Both the position numbers and the translations under genes were made by a program. Positions 10,106-20,025 of a DNA stretch of 64,000 nucleotides are shown piece after piece. Each line of letters starts with the position of its first letter. Positions within the stretch are counted from its first letter, which is position 1. The DNA comes from a bacterium. Its GTDB lineage: Bacteria > Campylobacterota > Campylobacteria > Campylobacterales > Arcobacteraceae. Location: NCBI GenBank assembly GCA_018816105.1, contig JAHIWE010000020.1:17401-81400 (forward strand), read 5' to 3'. The notes under the pieces were generated by a model. The model ran no database searches and had not been told where the DNA came from. It saw nothing but the letters and a program-made list of their open reading frames with translations.

Positions 10106-11258
10106 ATTATCTATTGTTATACCAACATATAATAGAATAGAACTATTAAAAGAATTACTTTTTAATATAAAAAATGAATTGAATGGTTTAGATTATGAAA
10201 TAATAATTAGTGATAATGCTTCTTCTGATTTAACAGAATCTTTTTTTATGGATAATGAAGATCAAAAAATTAAATATTTTAGAAATGAAAAAAATATAGG
10301 ATTTTTTAAGAATTTTTTAAATGGATTACAAAAAGCGAGTTCTCAAATTGTGTGGGTTTGCAGTGATGATGATAATATAGGTGAAAGAAGTTTCTTTGAA
10401 GATGGCATAGCTATTTTAAAAAGAAATGAAGCAGATTTAGTTTTTGGAAGACTTTTAACAAAAGCTACTTCAAACTCTAAAGCAGATTTAGTAGATTTAT
10501 ATCCATTTAAGAAAGAGTATACAAGTCAAGAATATATAAGCGATTGGATAAATATTAGGGAAAGAATCAGTAGTGCATGTTTTTTATATAAAAAAGATTT
10601 ATTTATTGAAGCTCATTTAAAATTTTTAGATAAAGCATTTCATGGAGGAACAATAGATTATGCTTTACATTATCATGTTATTCAAAACAGTAATAAAATA
10701 AGATTTATTGATAAGGTATCTTATATTTGGACTATTTCTCAAAATGAAAAATCAGTTAGTGGAGAAGGAAGAGGGGATTTAATGTGGCAAATGATGAATA
10801 TTTTTGCTTTTCCTATGGCTTACTTTAATGATAAAAAAGATTATGATTTGGAATTTTTCAATAAATATATACTTTATGGGGTTAATGCATTATTATCAAG
10901 TTATCATGTAGCTAAAAATGAGATATATTTTTCAAATGTACTAAAATGGATAAAGAAAGAAAAACTAGAGAATATTTATATCTTTGGAAGAGGTGAAGTT
11001 GGAATAGCATTAAAGAATTATCTAATAAATAATAATATTGCTATAAATTCTTTTATTGATGATAATGTAAATAGTAAAGATTGTATCTCTTTTCAAGGTT
11101 TTAATGAGAAGTTTATAGAAGATAAATCTTATAAAGGGATTCTTATTGCCTCATATAAATGTCAAGTTGAAAGAGAGATATTAAAACAAATAGTACAATC
11201 ACAAGTTAGTAATTTAAAAGTTCTTTCATTATTTGAGCTAACACTTGAGGTGAAATAA
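10095..11258 (+). CDS. Glycosyltransferase family 2 with C-terminal Rossmann-like module
   Basis: LSIVIPTYNRIELL...CSDDDN; C-term IYIFGRGEVGIALKNYL...SFIDDN. Confidence 0.82.
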   Translation: MNPELSIVIPTYNRIELLKELLFNIKNELNGLDYEIIISDNASSDLTESFFMDNEDQKIKYFRNEKNIGFFKNFLNGLQKASSQIVWVCSDDDNIGERSFFEDGIAILKRNEADLVFGRLLTKATSNSKADLVDLYPFKKEYTSQEYISDWINIRERISSACFLYKKDLFIEAHLKFLDKAFHGGTIDYALHYHVIQNSNKIRFIDKVSYIWTISQNEKSVSGEGRGDLMWQMMNIFAFPMAYFNDKKDYDLEFFNKYILYGVNALLSSYHVAKNEIYFSNVLKWIKKEKLENIYIFGRGEVGIALKNYLINNNIAINSFIDDNVNSKDCISFQGFNEKFIEDKSYKGILIASYKCQVEREILKQIVQSQVSNLKVLSLFELTLEVK

Positions 11259-12023
11259 ATGATAGATAAAATTGTAAATTTTATCTCTTATAAGATAATA
11301 CCTTATCTTACATTAGATAAGTTTGCGCCAAATGTTGCTCCATGGAATAGCTCTTTTTTAAATTGGTTTTATTTAAAAAAATCTATGCTTTTAGCTTCAA
11401 AATTTTTTATTAAAGGTATTTGTTTAGATATAGGTTCTGGTAATTCACCATATAAAAGATATTTAAATGTAAAAGAGTATATTAGTATTGATAAAAGAGA
11501 TACAAATGCTGTGTCTTATAAAAAAAATTCAAATCAAATTGATGCAGATGCAAGAGATTTACCTTTTGAAAAAGAATTTGCTGATACAATCATATTAAAT
11601 CAAGTATTAGAACATATTTATGAATATGAGAAAGTTCTAGATGAAATTCATAGGGTATTAAAAAAAGATGGTAAATTTGTAATTTCAGTACCTTTTATTT
11701 ATCATATTCATGCTGAACCAAATGATTATTTTAGATTTTCAGAATATGGCATAAAAAAACTTTTAAGAAATAAAGGTTTTAAAATTATTCAGTTTTCATA
11801 TAATGGATATTTTGGTACAACTATTTTTTCTATAATTAATAGTTTTATTTGGCAGGTTTGGAATAAAAATATATATTTAAAACTTCTTAGAAATACAATT
11901 TTTCTACCATTTTTATTTGTTGTTTTTTTTATAAATAATATGATTGCTTTATTATTAGATTTATTAAAGGCAGAGAAGTTCTCTCCAAACTATTTTATTA
12001 TATGTGAGAAAGAAAATGAATAA
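11259..12023 (+). CDS. Class I SAM-dependent methyltransferase
   Basis: CLDIGSGNSPYKRYL...LNQVLEHIYEYEKVLDEIHRVLKKDG. Confidence 0.85.
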   Translation: MIDKIVNFISYKIIPYLTLDKFAPNVAPWNSSFLNWFYLKKSMLLASKFFIKGICLDIGSGNSPYKRYLNVKEYISIDKRDTNAVSYKKNSNQIDADARDLPFEKEFADTIILNQVLEHIYEYEKVLDEIHRVLKKDGKFVISVPFIYHIHAEPNDYFRFSEYGIKKLLRNKGFKIIQFSYNGYFGTTIFSIINSFIWQVWNKNIYLKLLRNTIFLPFLFVVFFINNMIALLLDLLKAEKFSPNYFIICEKENE

Positions 12024-13026
12024 CTACAATGAAGTGCATGAAAATTATAAAAATTGGTATTTAGATTTACAAAATCCAGAAAAATTTGAAGAAAAAAGAA
12101 ATAAATTTTTAAACTATCATCAAAATAGTGGATTAACAAGAGTTCAAATTGAGCCAACACAAAGATGTAATTATAGTTGTGAGATGTGTCCTATTGATGA
12201 ATTAGATCCTAAAAATACTAAAAAAGATTTATCTTTAGATGAATTTAAACTTATTATTGAAAACTTGCCTGAAAGTGTAAATACAATATGTATGTCTGGC
12301 TTAGGAGAACCTTTTTTAAATAAAGATTACATAAATATGGCTAAATATGCAAAAGAAAAAGGTTATATTTTAGAAGTTTATAATAATGGTTCATTATTTA
12401 ATAAAGAAATTTTACAATACGTTGATTATATTTATTTTTCTGTAGATGCATTAACAAAAGAGTTAATCCAGAATCTTAGAAAAGGCGTAAAATATGATAA
12501 GCTTTTTGATTCAATAAAACAAAGTGTTAAGTTTAGAGATGAGTTTAAAAATACTTTACAAGTAAATATAAATTTTACAATAAGCAATAAAAATTATAAA
12601 GAGATTCCTTTATTATTTGATGCTTGTAGTTCACTTGATGTAAATCTTGTTCAAATTCAAGCTATGGCTAATAATTATAGTTTAAATAGTGAAAAATATA
12701 TTGATTTTAGTTCTTTTATAAAAGAAAATAGTTTTAATAATTGGCAGTATATAATAGAAAATTATAATAATGAATATAAATTTTCTCTAACAATATGGTA
12801 TCCCAGAAAACTAAAAGGTTTTTGTAATTGGACTTTTTCTTCTTTATATATTACAAAAGATTTAAATATCATAAGTTGCTGCCATAAGGTGACAAATCCT
12901 TTAATTTTTGGGAATTTAAAAAATAAAAATTTAGATGAGATATTAAAAAGTGAACAAATAATTAATTTTAGAGAGAAACATATTTTAAATGAAAATATTC
13001 CTCTTTGTAATAATTGTCCATTTTAA
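12004..13026 (+). CDS. Radical SAM/SPASM protein
   Basis: EPTQRCNYSCEMCPID; C-terminal ISCCHKV...CNNCPF. Confidence 0.87.
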   Translation: MRKKMNNYNEVHENYKNWYLDLQNPEKFEEKRNKFLNYHQNSGLTRVQIEPTQRCNYSCEMCPIDELDPKNTKKDLSLDEFKLIIENLPESVNTICMSGLGEPFLNKDYINMAKYAKEKGYILEVYNNGSLFNKEILQYVDYIYFSVDALTKELIQNLRKGVKYDKLFDSIKQSVKFRDEFKNTLQVNINFTISNKNYKEIPLLFDACSSLDVNLVQIQAMANNYSLNSEKYIDFSSFIKENSFNNWQYIIENYNNEYKFSLTIWYPRKLKGFCNWTFSSLYITKDLNIISCCHKVTNPLIFGNLKNKNLDEILKSEQIINFREKHILNENIPLCNNCPF

Positions 13027-13035
13027 AGGAATTGT

Positions 13036-14019
13036 ATGTATGAAATTGATGATTTAATCTATCCAATCAGTAGGTTTTGTCCAGGAAAATGTTTAAATTG
13101 TAATATTTATAAAACAGACCCTAGAATAAAAGATGAAGTATCAGTAGATATATTTGAAAATATAATAAAAAGTAAAGTTTTAGAAAAAACTTTTTATTTT
13201 TCTTTAACAGGTGGAGAGAGCCAGTTAAGTCCAAAATTTATACCTATTTTAGAATTGATTTCGAAATATAAACCAAATGCATCTATTCATTCAAATACAA
13301 GTGGTTGGCATACCAAAAGAACTATAGAAATTGCAAATAGAGGTTTAGAGTTATTTGAAGCAGGGAAATTTAGAATAGATATTTCTATTGATGGAATAAA
13401 AGAAGATTATGAAAAAGTTAGATTAACCAATAATGGTTGGGATAAAGCAATGACTACTACAAAAGAGTTATTATCTTTAGGTATGAAACCTACTTTTGTA
13501 ATGATTGTTTATAAACAAAACTATAAGTCAATAGAACCTTTTGTAGAAATGTGTAAGAAAATGGGAGTTAATTGGTTTATTGGATTTGCAGTTGAGAGTG
13601 AAAATTTCAATAATATTGGAAAAATCCAATATTATGAGAATAATGAATTAGATTTAATAGAAAAATCATTAGAAAAAATCGGGTTTATGGATACTAAACA
13701 TTATTCTAACTGGATGTGGGCAAAGTCAATATACACAAATACAGTTCCCCAATTTAATTGTTTTATGGGTAAAAAATCTATTATGATTGATGCTTATGGT
13801 GATGTTTATCCTTGTGGTGGAGCACAAGAGAAAAGACTTAATAAGATGTTAACTATGGGAAATATCAAAGAGTATAATGGAGATTTAGATAGTTTATTAT
13901 ATGAAAGTAAAGCTCTTAAAGTTTTAGAAAATATTGAGAAAAAAAACTGCCAACCATGTAAATTACTTTGTGCCCATAAAATAGAATTCCCTTGGGGAAA
14001 ACATACAGGGATGGTTTAG
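13036..14019 (+). CDS. Radical SAM protein (paralogue of 16220..17194)
   Basis: FCPGKCLNCNIY (Cx3Cx2C); C-terminal CQPCKLLCAHKIEFPWGK. Confidence 0.85.
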   Translation: MYEIDDLIYPISRFCPGKCLNCNIYKTDPRIKDEVSVDIFENIIKSKVLEKTFYFSLTGGESQLSPKFIPILELISKYKPNASIHSNTSGWHTKRTIEIANRGLELFEAGKFRIDISIDGIKEDYEKVRLTNNGWDKAMTTTKELLSLGMKPTFVMIVYKQNYKSIEPFVEMCKKMGVNWFIGFAVESENFNNIGKIQYYENNELDLIEKSLEKIGFMDTKHYSNWMWAKSIYTNTVPQFNCFMGKKSIMIDAYGDVYPCGGAQEKRLNKMLTMGNIKEYNGDLDSLLYESKALKVLENIEKKNCQPCKLLCAHKIEFPWGKHTGMV

Positions 14020-14023
14020 TTTA

Positions 14024-15151
14024 TTGAATTTATTAATTGTATTTCATTCATTATATTCTTTAGCTGGGGGAGTTGATAATAGACTAAGCGAGTTAGAGAT
14101 GAACTTGCCTTCTTATATAAATAGAGAATATCTTTTATTTAAAGATGAGGTTGACCTTCCCCATAAGGGAAGAATTAATATATTAAAATCAATTAGTATT
14201 CCAAAATTTATTTTAAATGAAAAAAGAAAATTTAAATATTTAACATATTTATTTGGTATTCTCAATTTAATACTTAGAGTTTTAAAAACAAGAAAATTTT
14301 TAAAAGAAAAGAAGTTTGATACTATACTAGCTGTTGATGATTATTTTTCTATAATATGCTTAATTGCTTCTATTGGATTAAATATTAAGATTGTCTGCTC
14401 TGTTAGAAATAATTGGGATAGCTTATATGATAATAGTATGATTCATTTATTACCTGATTTTTTTTATAAAAAATTATTACCTATTTTAATGAATAAATAT
14501 TCTTCAAGTGTTCATTGTGTTAGTGAAGAATTATCAGAAAAGTTAAACAAGAAGTATAAAGTTAAAAATACGAAAGCTATTTATAATATATTTGATATTG
14601 AAATAATAAAACAAAAAGCAAATGAAGATATTGATATTGAGGGAAATTATTTCATAAATATAGGCCATTTTAATAAGCAGAAAAATCAAAAAGATTTGAT
14701 TGTTGCTTACAAAAATTTAAAAGAAAATCATAATATTTCAGAGAAATTAATTTTAATTGGAGATGGTGCAAATATAATAGATTGTAAGAACTTAGTAAAA
14801 GATTTTAATCTAGAAAAGGATGTTATCTTTCTAGGAAAACAATCAAATCCTTATAAGTACTTAAAAAGAGCATCTTTATATATTTCTAGTTCTTTATATG
14901 AAGGTTTACCTGCTGTATTTATTGAGTCATTAATTCTTGAAATCCCAATAGTTAGTTATGAGTTTGAAACAGGTTCTAGAGAACTTACATCGAACCTTTG
15001 TTCTTTGACTCCAGATAGTTTAGTAAATCAAATGGTTTATTTTATCTCACATAAGAATCTTATACATGAGTCTATATCCAAAGGAAATGAGATAGTTAAA
15101 AATAAATTTGAAAAAGAAGTAATTTTAAATAAATGGTTGGAATTATTGTGA
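14024..15151 (+). CDS. Glycosyltransferase family 4
   Basis: LLIVFHSLYSLAGGVDNRL; FINIGHFNKQKNQKDLI...SSLYEGLPAVFIESLILEIPIVSYE; non-ATG start. Confidence 0.87.
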   Translation: MNLLIVFHSLYSLAGGVDNRLSELEMNLPSYINREYLLFKDEVDLPHKGRINILKSISIPKFILNEKRKFKYLTYLFGILNLILRVLKTRKFLKEKKFDTILAVDDYFSIICLIASIGLNIKIVCSVRNNWDSLYDNSMIHLLPDFFYKKLLPILMNKYSSSVHCVSEELSEKLNKKYKVKNTKAIYNIFDIEIIKQKANEDIDIEGNYFINIGHFNKQKNQKDLIVAYKNLKENHNISEKLILIGDGANIIDCKNLVKDFNLEKDVIFLGKQSNPYKYLKRASLYISSSLYEGLPAVFIESLILEIPIVSYEFETGSRELTSNLCSLTPDSLVNQMVYFISHKNLIHESISKGNEIVKNKFEKEVILNKWLELL

Positions 15152-16227
15152 ATTGTCCAAATTGTAAAAAAAGTACAAAAAGTGTTTATAAAAATAAGGC
15201 TATGCCCTATGGAATATCTTTAAAAGATATAAAAATAGATATTGAGATTGAATATTGCGTAAATTGTGGTTTTACTTTTCAATCATCTTCTTACAATGAA
15301 GAGTATGACTTTAATATATCTAAACTTTATGAATCATATACAATATCAAATATGTATAACTTCCCAAATAGAAGTATTACAAATATTAAAGCTTTAGATT
15401 TTATAAGTGAAGATGTAGATAATGAAATTAATTTTAATGTATTAGAGATAGGTTCAAATAGGGGAGACTTCTTGTATTTGTTAAAAGAAAAGTTTCCAAA
15501 TATTAATATTTTAGGTTGTGAACCAACAAATTTTAAAGAGTTAAGTATTCCCACAATTAACGCTTTTTTTGATAAAAATTTATTTAATACAAAATTTGAT
15601 TTGATTATTTTGAGACATACTTTAGAGCATATAAAAAATCCTAAATTATTTATTGAAGAGTTAGAGTATTTACAAAAAAATAGTTCTAAACTTTTTATTG
15701 AAGTACCAAATATAGTATATTCTTTGGAAAACTTTATTGAAGATTTTACTCCAGATCATGTAAACTTTTTTGATAGTAGTTTTTTAATAAATTTAGTTAA
15801 TAAAAAAGTTTTAAAACTAGATGATAGAGAATACCTATATGTATTGTTTGAAAATAGTAAAGCAGATGAAAAATCAGAAAAGTCTAGTTTTAATTTGATT
15901 GAATTATTTAAAACTTATGAAGAAAGAGTAGAGCAATTATTAGATAAAGTATCAAGATATGATAGAATAATTTTTTATGGTATTAGTAACTTTTATTTAT
16001 GGACTTTTTCAAAATTAAAAGACAAAATAAAAGATAAAGAAGTATATTTTATGGATGATTTTTTAAAAGAAGATAAGATAAATAATTTGCCTAAATTAGA
16101 TAAATTAAATAAAAACGATTTAGTGATACTTTGTAGTTCAAATAAAAATATTCAAAGGCAGATGAGTGAAAAACTTCCAAAAAATATTAGCATTCTTTAT
16201 CCTTGGGAGAAAATAATTAATGTATAA
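15133..16227 (+). CDS. Zinc-ribbon class I methyltransferase resembling sugar C-methyltransferases (TylC3/NovU-like architecture)
   Basis: N-term CPNC...CVNCG zinc motif; VLEIGSNRGDFLYLL MTase motif I; C-term Rossmann-like IIFYGISNFYLW. Confidence 0.72.
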   Translation: MVGIIVNCPNCKKSTKSVYKNKAMPYGISLKDIKIDIEIEYCVNCGFTFQSSSYNEEYDFNISKLYESYTISNMYNFPNRSITNIKALDFISEDVDNEINFNVLEIGSNRGDFLYLLKEKFPNINILGCEPTNFKELSIPTINAFFDKNLFNTKFDLIILRHTLEHIKNPKLFIEELEYLQKNSSKLFIEVPNIVYSLENFIEDFTPDHVNFFDSSFLINLVNKKVLKLDDREYLYVLFENSKADEKSEKSSFNLIELFKTYEERVEQLLDKVSRYDRIIFYGISNFYLWTFSKLKDKIKDKEVYFMDDFLKEDKINNLPKLDKLNKNDLVILCSSNKNIQRQMSEKLPKNISILYPWEKIINV

Positions 16228-17194
16228 AATAGAAGATATAAATTATATGGTTTCACTTTTTTGTCCTGGAGAGTGTGTTAATTGTAATATTTGGCAATAT
16301 GATAAAGATGAGATTAGAAAAGATGAGTTAGATTTAACTACTTTTGAAAATATTTTCAAATCAAAATATCTTAAAGATACAAACTACTTTGACTTAACTG
16401 CTGGAGAATCCCAACTTAGCCCTAAATATGTAGATGTTGTAAAAACTATTAGTACAAATAAACCTCATGCTTTTATTCATACAAATATAAGTGGTTGGTA
16501 TCCAAAAAAACATTTTGAAGTTACAAAAGAGTGTTTAAAATATGTAAAAAAAGAGAATTTTAGATTAGATATTTCTTTAGATGGTTCTGAAAATAACTAT
16601 AAAAAAATTAGATTAGTAAAAAATGGTTATGGAAAAGTTCAAGAGAGTATTAAGCTATTGAAATCTCTTGGGATAAAATTAAGAGTTACTATGATTGTCT
16701 ATAAAGACAATTATGAAGATATACCTTGGCTAGTGAATTTTGCAAAAGAGAATGACATAGGTTATTTTATAGGATATGCAAGAAATGCTGGATTATTACA
16801 AAATAAAGAGAATAAATATTTATATACAGATGATGAACTTAGTAAAATTGAAAATTTACTTACAGATGTAAAATGGTTAGATGAAAGAAGAAAACCTAAT
16901 TGGCTTTGGGCTAAATCAATTTATAAAGATGAGGTTCCTTATTTTAATTGTTTTATGGGTAAGAGAGCAATTGTAATTGATCCATATGGAAATGTATTTC
17001 CTTGTAATGAACTTTTAGAAAGTTTGAAAATGGGAAATCTAAAAGATTATATGGGTAATCTAGACGCTCTTTTAGAATCTAAACAAGCACAAGATGTCTT
17101 AAAAAAAGTAGAGAATAAAGATTGTCAGCCTTGTTCTATGTTATGTGCTCATAAAATAGAATTTCCTTGGGGAAAACAAGTAGGACTTCAATAA
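16220..17194 (+). CDS. Radical SAM protein (paralogue of 13036..14019)
   Basis: FCPGECVNCNIW; C-terminal CQPCSMLCAHKIEFPWGK. Confidence 0.85.
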   Translation: MYKIEDINYMVSLFCPGECVNCNIWQYDKDEIRKDELDLTTFENIFKSKYLKDTNYFDLTAGESQLSPKYVDVVKTISTNKPHAFIHTNISGWYPKKHFEVTKECLKYVKKENFRLDISLDGSENNYKKIRLVKNGYGKVQESIKLLKSLGIKLRVTMIVYKDNYEDIPWLVNFAKENDIGYFIGYARNAGLLQNKENKYLYTDDELSKIENLLTDVKWLDERRKPNWLWAKSIYKDEVPYFNCFMGKRAIVIDPYGNVFPCNELLESLKMGNLKDYMGNLDALLESKQAQDVLKKVENKDCQPCSMLCAHKIEFPWGKQVGLQ

Positions 17195-18945
17195 TGTGTG
17201 GAATTGTTGGAACAAATTTTAAAACAGAGAAGTTTTATAAATCTATTGAATTATTAGACCATAGAGGTCCTGATAATCATGGATATTTTGAATTTGAAAA
17301 TAATCAGTTTGGTCATACTAGGCTTAGTATTATTGATTTAAATGATGAAGCAAATCAACCAATGGTTTTTGATAATTTAGTTATTACATTTAATGGAGAA
17401 ATTTATAATTATCAAGAATTAATTAAAAATGAAGATTTAAAATGTATTACAAAGTCTGATACTGAGGTAATTATTAGGCTTTATCAGAAATATGCAGAGA
17501 ATTTTTTAAATAAATTAAATGGAATGTTTGCTTTTTGTATTTTTGATAAAAAGAAAAAAAGCTTTTTTTGTGCAAGGGATAGATTTGGTAAAAAACCATT
17601 TTATTATTATTATCAAAATAATAAGTTCATATATGCAAGTGAAATAAAATCTATTTTAAATCTTTTAGATTCTACTCCTACAATGAATGAAATAGCTCTT
17701 AGTGAATATCTTTCTTTCATGACACCAATTAATAATAATACATTTTATAAAGGTATAAATAAACTTTCAGCTGGGCAATTAATTTATTTTGATGAGAAAA
17801 ATTTTAAAGTAAGTTCATATTATGATATAGATAATATAAAAACAACACAATTTGATGAAAAAATTGTTTTAGAAAATATAGAAACTAAATTAATTAAGTC
17901 AGTAAAAAGTAGGTTAGTATCTGATGTAGAGGTTGCAACGCTTCTATCAGGTGGAGTTGATTCTTCTTTAACATCTGCTTTATATTCAAAATATAGTAAA
18001 AACCAAATAAATACTTTTTGTATAGGTTATGACGAGCATTTACATTATAGTGAAACCTCATATGCTCAAATTGTAGCAAAACATATAAATTCAAATCATC
18101 ATGAATTAATAATTGGTAGAAAAGATTTTATTGAAACAATTGATAAAATGTTAGAGTATACAGATGAACCTTTTGGTGATAGTGCCTCTATTCCTACATA
18201 TTTACTTAGTAAATACATTCACAAACAAGGTATAAAAGTAGCATTGTCTGGGGAAGGAAGTGATGAAAGTTTTTTAGGTTATGATAACTATTTTAAAATG
18301 CTTCAATATTATAATTCAAAAGGTAGTATTGAACCTTTTTCTTTAACAAAAGAATGGGAGTTTAATAATAGAGCTTTTTTTAATAAAAATATTTATCAAT
18401 CTTGTGGAGAAACATTTACTGAAAAGCAAAAAGAAAAACTTTTTCTAAATTATAAAGAAAAAAATCTTTTAGAAAACTATAAAAGTAATTATAGTGCCAT
18501 TAAATGGCTTACTTATATTGATTTTAAAGTTTGGATAGCTGAAGTTTTAATGACTAAAATAGATAAAATGTCAATGGCTAATTCTTTAGAATTGAGAGCA
18601 CCTTTTTTAGATTTCAATTTAGTTGAATATATGTTAAGTGTGGATGAGAATTTGAAAAAAGGAAATACAAATAAATATTTATTAAAACAAATTGCTGAAA
18701 AATATTTGCCCAAAGAGATTGTACATAGACAAAAAAAAGGTTTTAGTTCACCATTTATTGAATGGACTTTAGAAGAGTATAAGCAAGAGAGTTTAAATAT
18801 CATTTTAGAAGTTAATGCAACTCTAAATATATTTAATAAGAGTTTTATACACTTCTTATATAATGAAGCAAAAGAAAAAAGATTTAAACAGCATTTTTGG
18901 AATTTGTTTATCTTTTCAAAATGGTTTAAAAAGGTATACCTATGA
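17194..18945 (+). CDS. asnB: Asparagine synthase (glutamine-hydrolysing)-like amidotransferase; ORF open from 17167 but true start is ATG 17194
   Basis: MCGIVGTN N-terminal Cys nucleophile, DHRGPDNHG, PP-loop LLSGGVDSSL. Confidence 0.9.
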   Translation: MCGIVGTNFKTEKFYKSIELLDHRGPDNHGYFEFENNQFGHTRLSIIDLNDEANQPMVFDNLVITFNGEIYNYQELIKNEDLKCITKSDTEVIIRLYQKYAENFLNKLNGMFAFCIFDKKKKSFFCARDRFGKKPFYYYYQNNKFIYASEIKSILNLLDSTPTMNEIALSEYLSFMTPINNNTFYKGINKLSAGQLIYFDEKNFKVSSYYDIDNIKTTQFDEKIVLENIETKLIKSVKSRLVSDVEVATLLSGGVDSSLTSALYSKYSKNQINTFCIGYDEHLHYSETSYAQIVAKHINSNHHELIIGRKDFIETIDKMLEYTDEPFGDSASIPTYLLSKYIHKQGIKVALSGEGSDESFLGYDNYFKMLQYYNSKGSIEPFSLTKEWEFNNRAFFNKNIYQSCGETFTEKQKEKLFLNYKEKNLLENYKSNYSAIKWLTYIDFKVWIAEVLMTKIDKMSMANSLELRAPFLDFNLVEYMLSVDENLKKGNTNKYLLKQIAEKYLPKEIVHRQKKGFSSPFIEWTLEEYKQESLNIILEVNATLNIFNKSFIHFLYNEAKEKRFKQHFWNLFIFSKWFKKVYL

Positions 18946-20003
18946 TTTGGTTTGATTTAGTGACTCCAAAATCTGTTTTATTCTTTATTCCTATAATAAA
19001 AGAAATAAAACACAGAGGAAGAAAAGTTTTAATTACCGCAAGAGAAGGTAGTGGATATTCAGAAGTTGTGGAATTATTAAGACTTTATAATATGGAATTT
19101 GTAAATAGAGGTGAATTTGGTGGAGCTGAGTTAAAAGATAAATTACATGCATCTATTGAGAGACAAAAAGCCTTAATGGAGTTTGTAACTCTTTATGATA
19201 TAGATAGACTTGTTTGTTTATGTTCTGTTGATGCAAATAGGGTTGCTTTTGGATTAGGTATTCCTGTAATTAATTTTTATGATATTCCTTTATCTGATTA
19301 TAAAACAAACTTTAAAAAAGCACTTCCTCAAGCAAGACTTACTCTTCCTTTATCTAATAAAGTTTTTAAACCATTTGTTGTGCCAGATGAGATTTTCTTA
19401 CGATTTTCTTTAGATGAAGAACAAATTTTTGATTATAATTTTATTGATCCTTTAATTTGGTTAAAAGATTTTAAGCCAAGTTTTGAATATGTTAAAGAAA
19501 TACTTAAACCATACAATCTTGATTTAACAAAAAAATTAATTATTATTAGAGAAGAAGAATATAAATCTTCTTATGTTGATAAAAAATATCCAATTTTATA
19601 TGAAGAATTAGAAACAATTTATAATTCAACAAACTCAAATATTATAATTATTCCAAGATATGAAAGTTTATATTTAAAAAAAGAATTTCCTTTTGCAGTA
19701 GTATTAGAAGAAAAAGTGATTATTCAACATCTTTTAGCTTATGCGGATTTATTTATTGGAGGAGGCGGTACTTTAAATACAGAAGCTTGTTTTTTTAATA
19801 CTCCAACGATTTCTACTAGAAGTTTTATTTGTCATTATGATAAATACCAAATAGATAACAACTTAATGTATTGGGTTAATACTAAAGAAGAATTATTAGA
19901 AAATGTATATAAATTATTATCAGATAAAAAAACTATTAATAAAAATATATTTGATAAAATGAGTTTAGATATTCCAAAGTTGGTTGATCAAATTTTGAAT
20001 TAA
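18942..20003 (+). CDS. DUF354-family protein (GT-B/epimerase-like fold predicted)
   Basis: MIWFDLVTPKSVLFFIPIIKEIKHRGRKVLITARE...LFIGGGGTLNTEACFFNTPTIST. Confidence 0.75.
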   Translation: MIWFDLVTPKSVLFFIPIIKEIKHRGRKVLITAREGSGYSEVVELLRLYNMEFVNRGEFGGAELKDKLHASIERQKALMEFVTLYDIDRLVCLCSVDANRVAFGLGIPVINFYDIPLSDYKTNFKKALPQARLTLPLSNKVFKPFVVPDEIFLRFSLDEEQIFDYNFIDPLIWLKDFKPSFEYVKEILKPYNLDLTKKLIIIREEEYKSSYVDKKYPILYEELETIYNSTNSNIIIIPRYESLYLKKEFPFAVVLEEKVIIQHLLAYADLFIGGGGTLNTEACFFNTPTISTRSFICHYDKYQIDNNLMYWVNTKEELLENVYKLLSDKKTINKNIFDKMSLDIPKLVDQILN

Positions 20004-20025
20004 TATAAAGAAGGATTTATAATAA

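Noticed and set aside
3389-17194. Radical SAM genes as a RiPP maturation cluster
   Set aside because: No small Cys- or Gly-rich precursor ORF, RRE-like protein or RiPP transporter nearby; context is glycosyltransferases and sugar enzymes.
18513-18803. Antisense ORF in the asnB-like gene (and similar short minus ORFs through the island)
   Set aside because: Expected by chance in AT-rich coding DNA; no initiation signals or domains.
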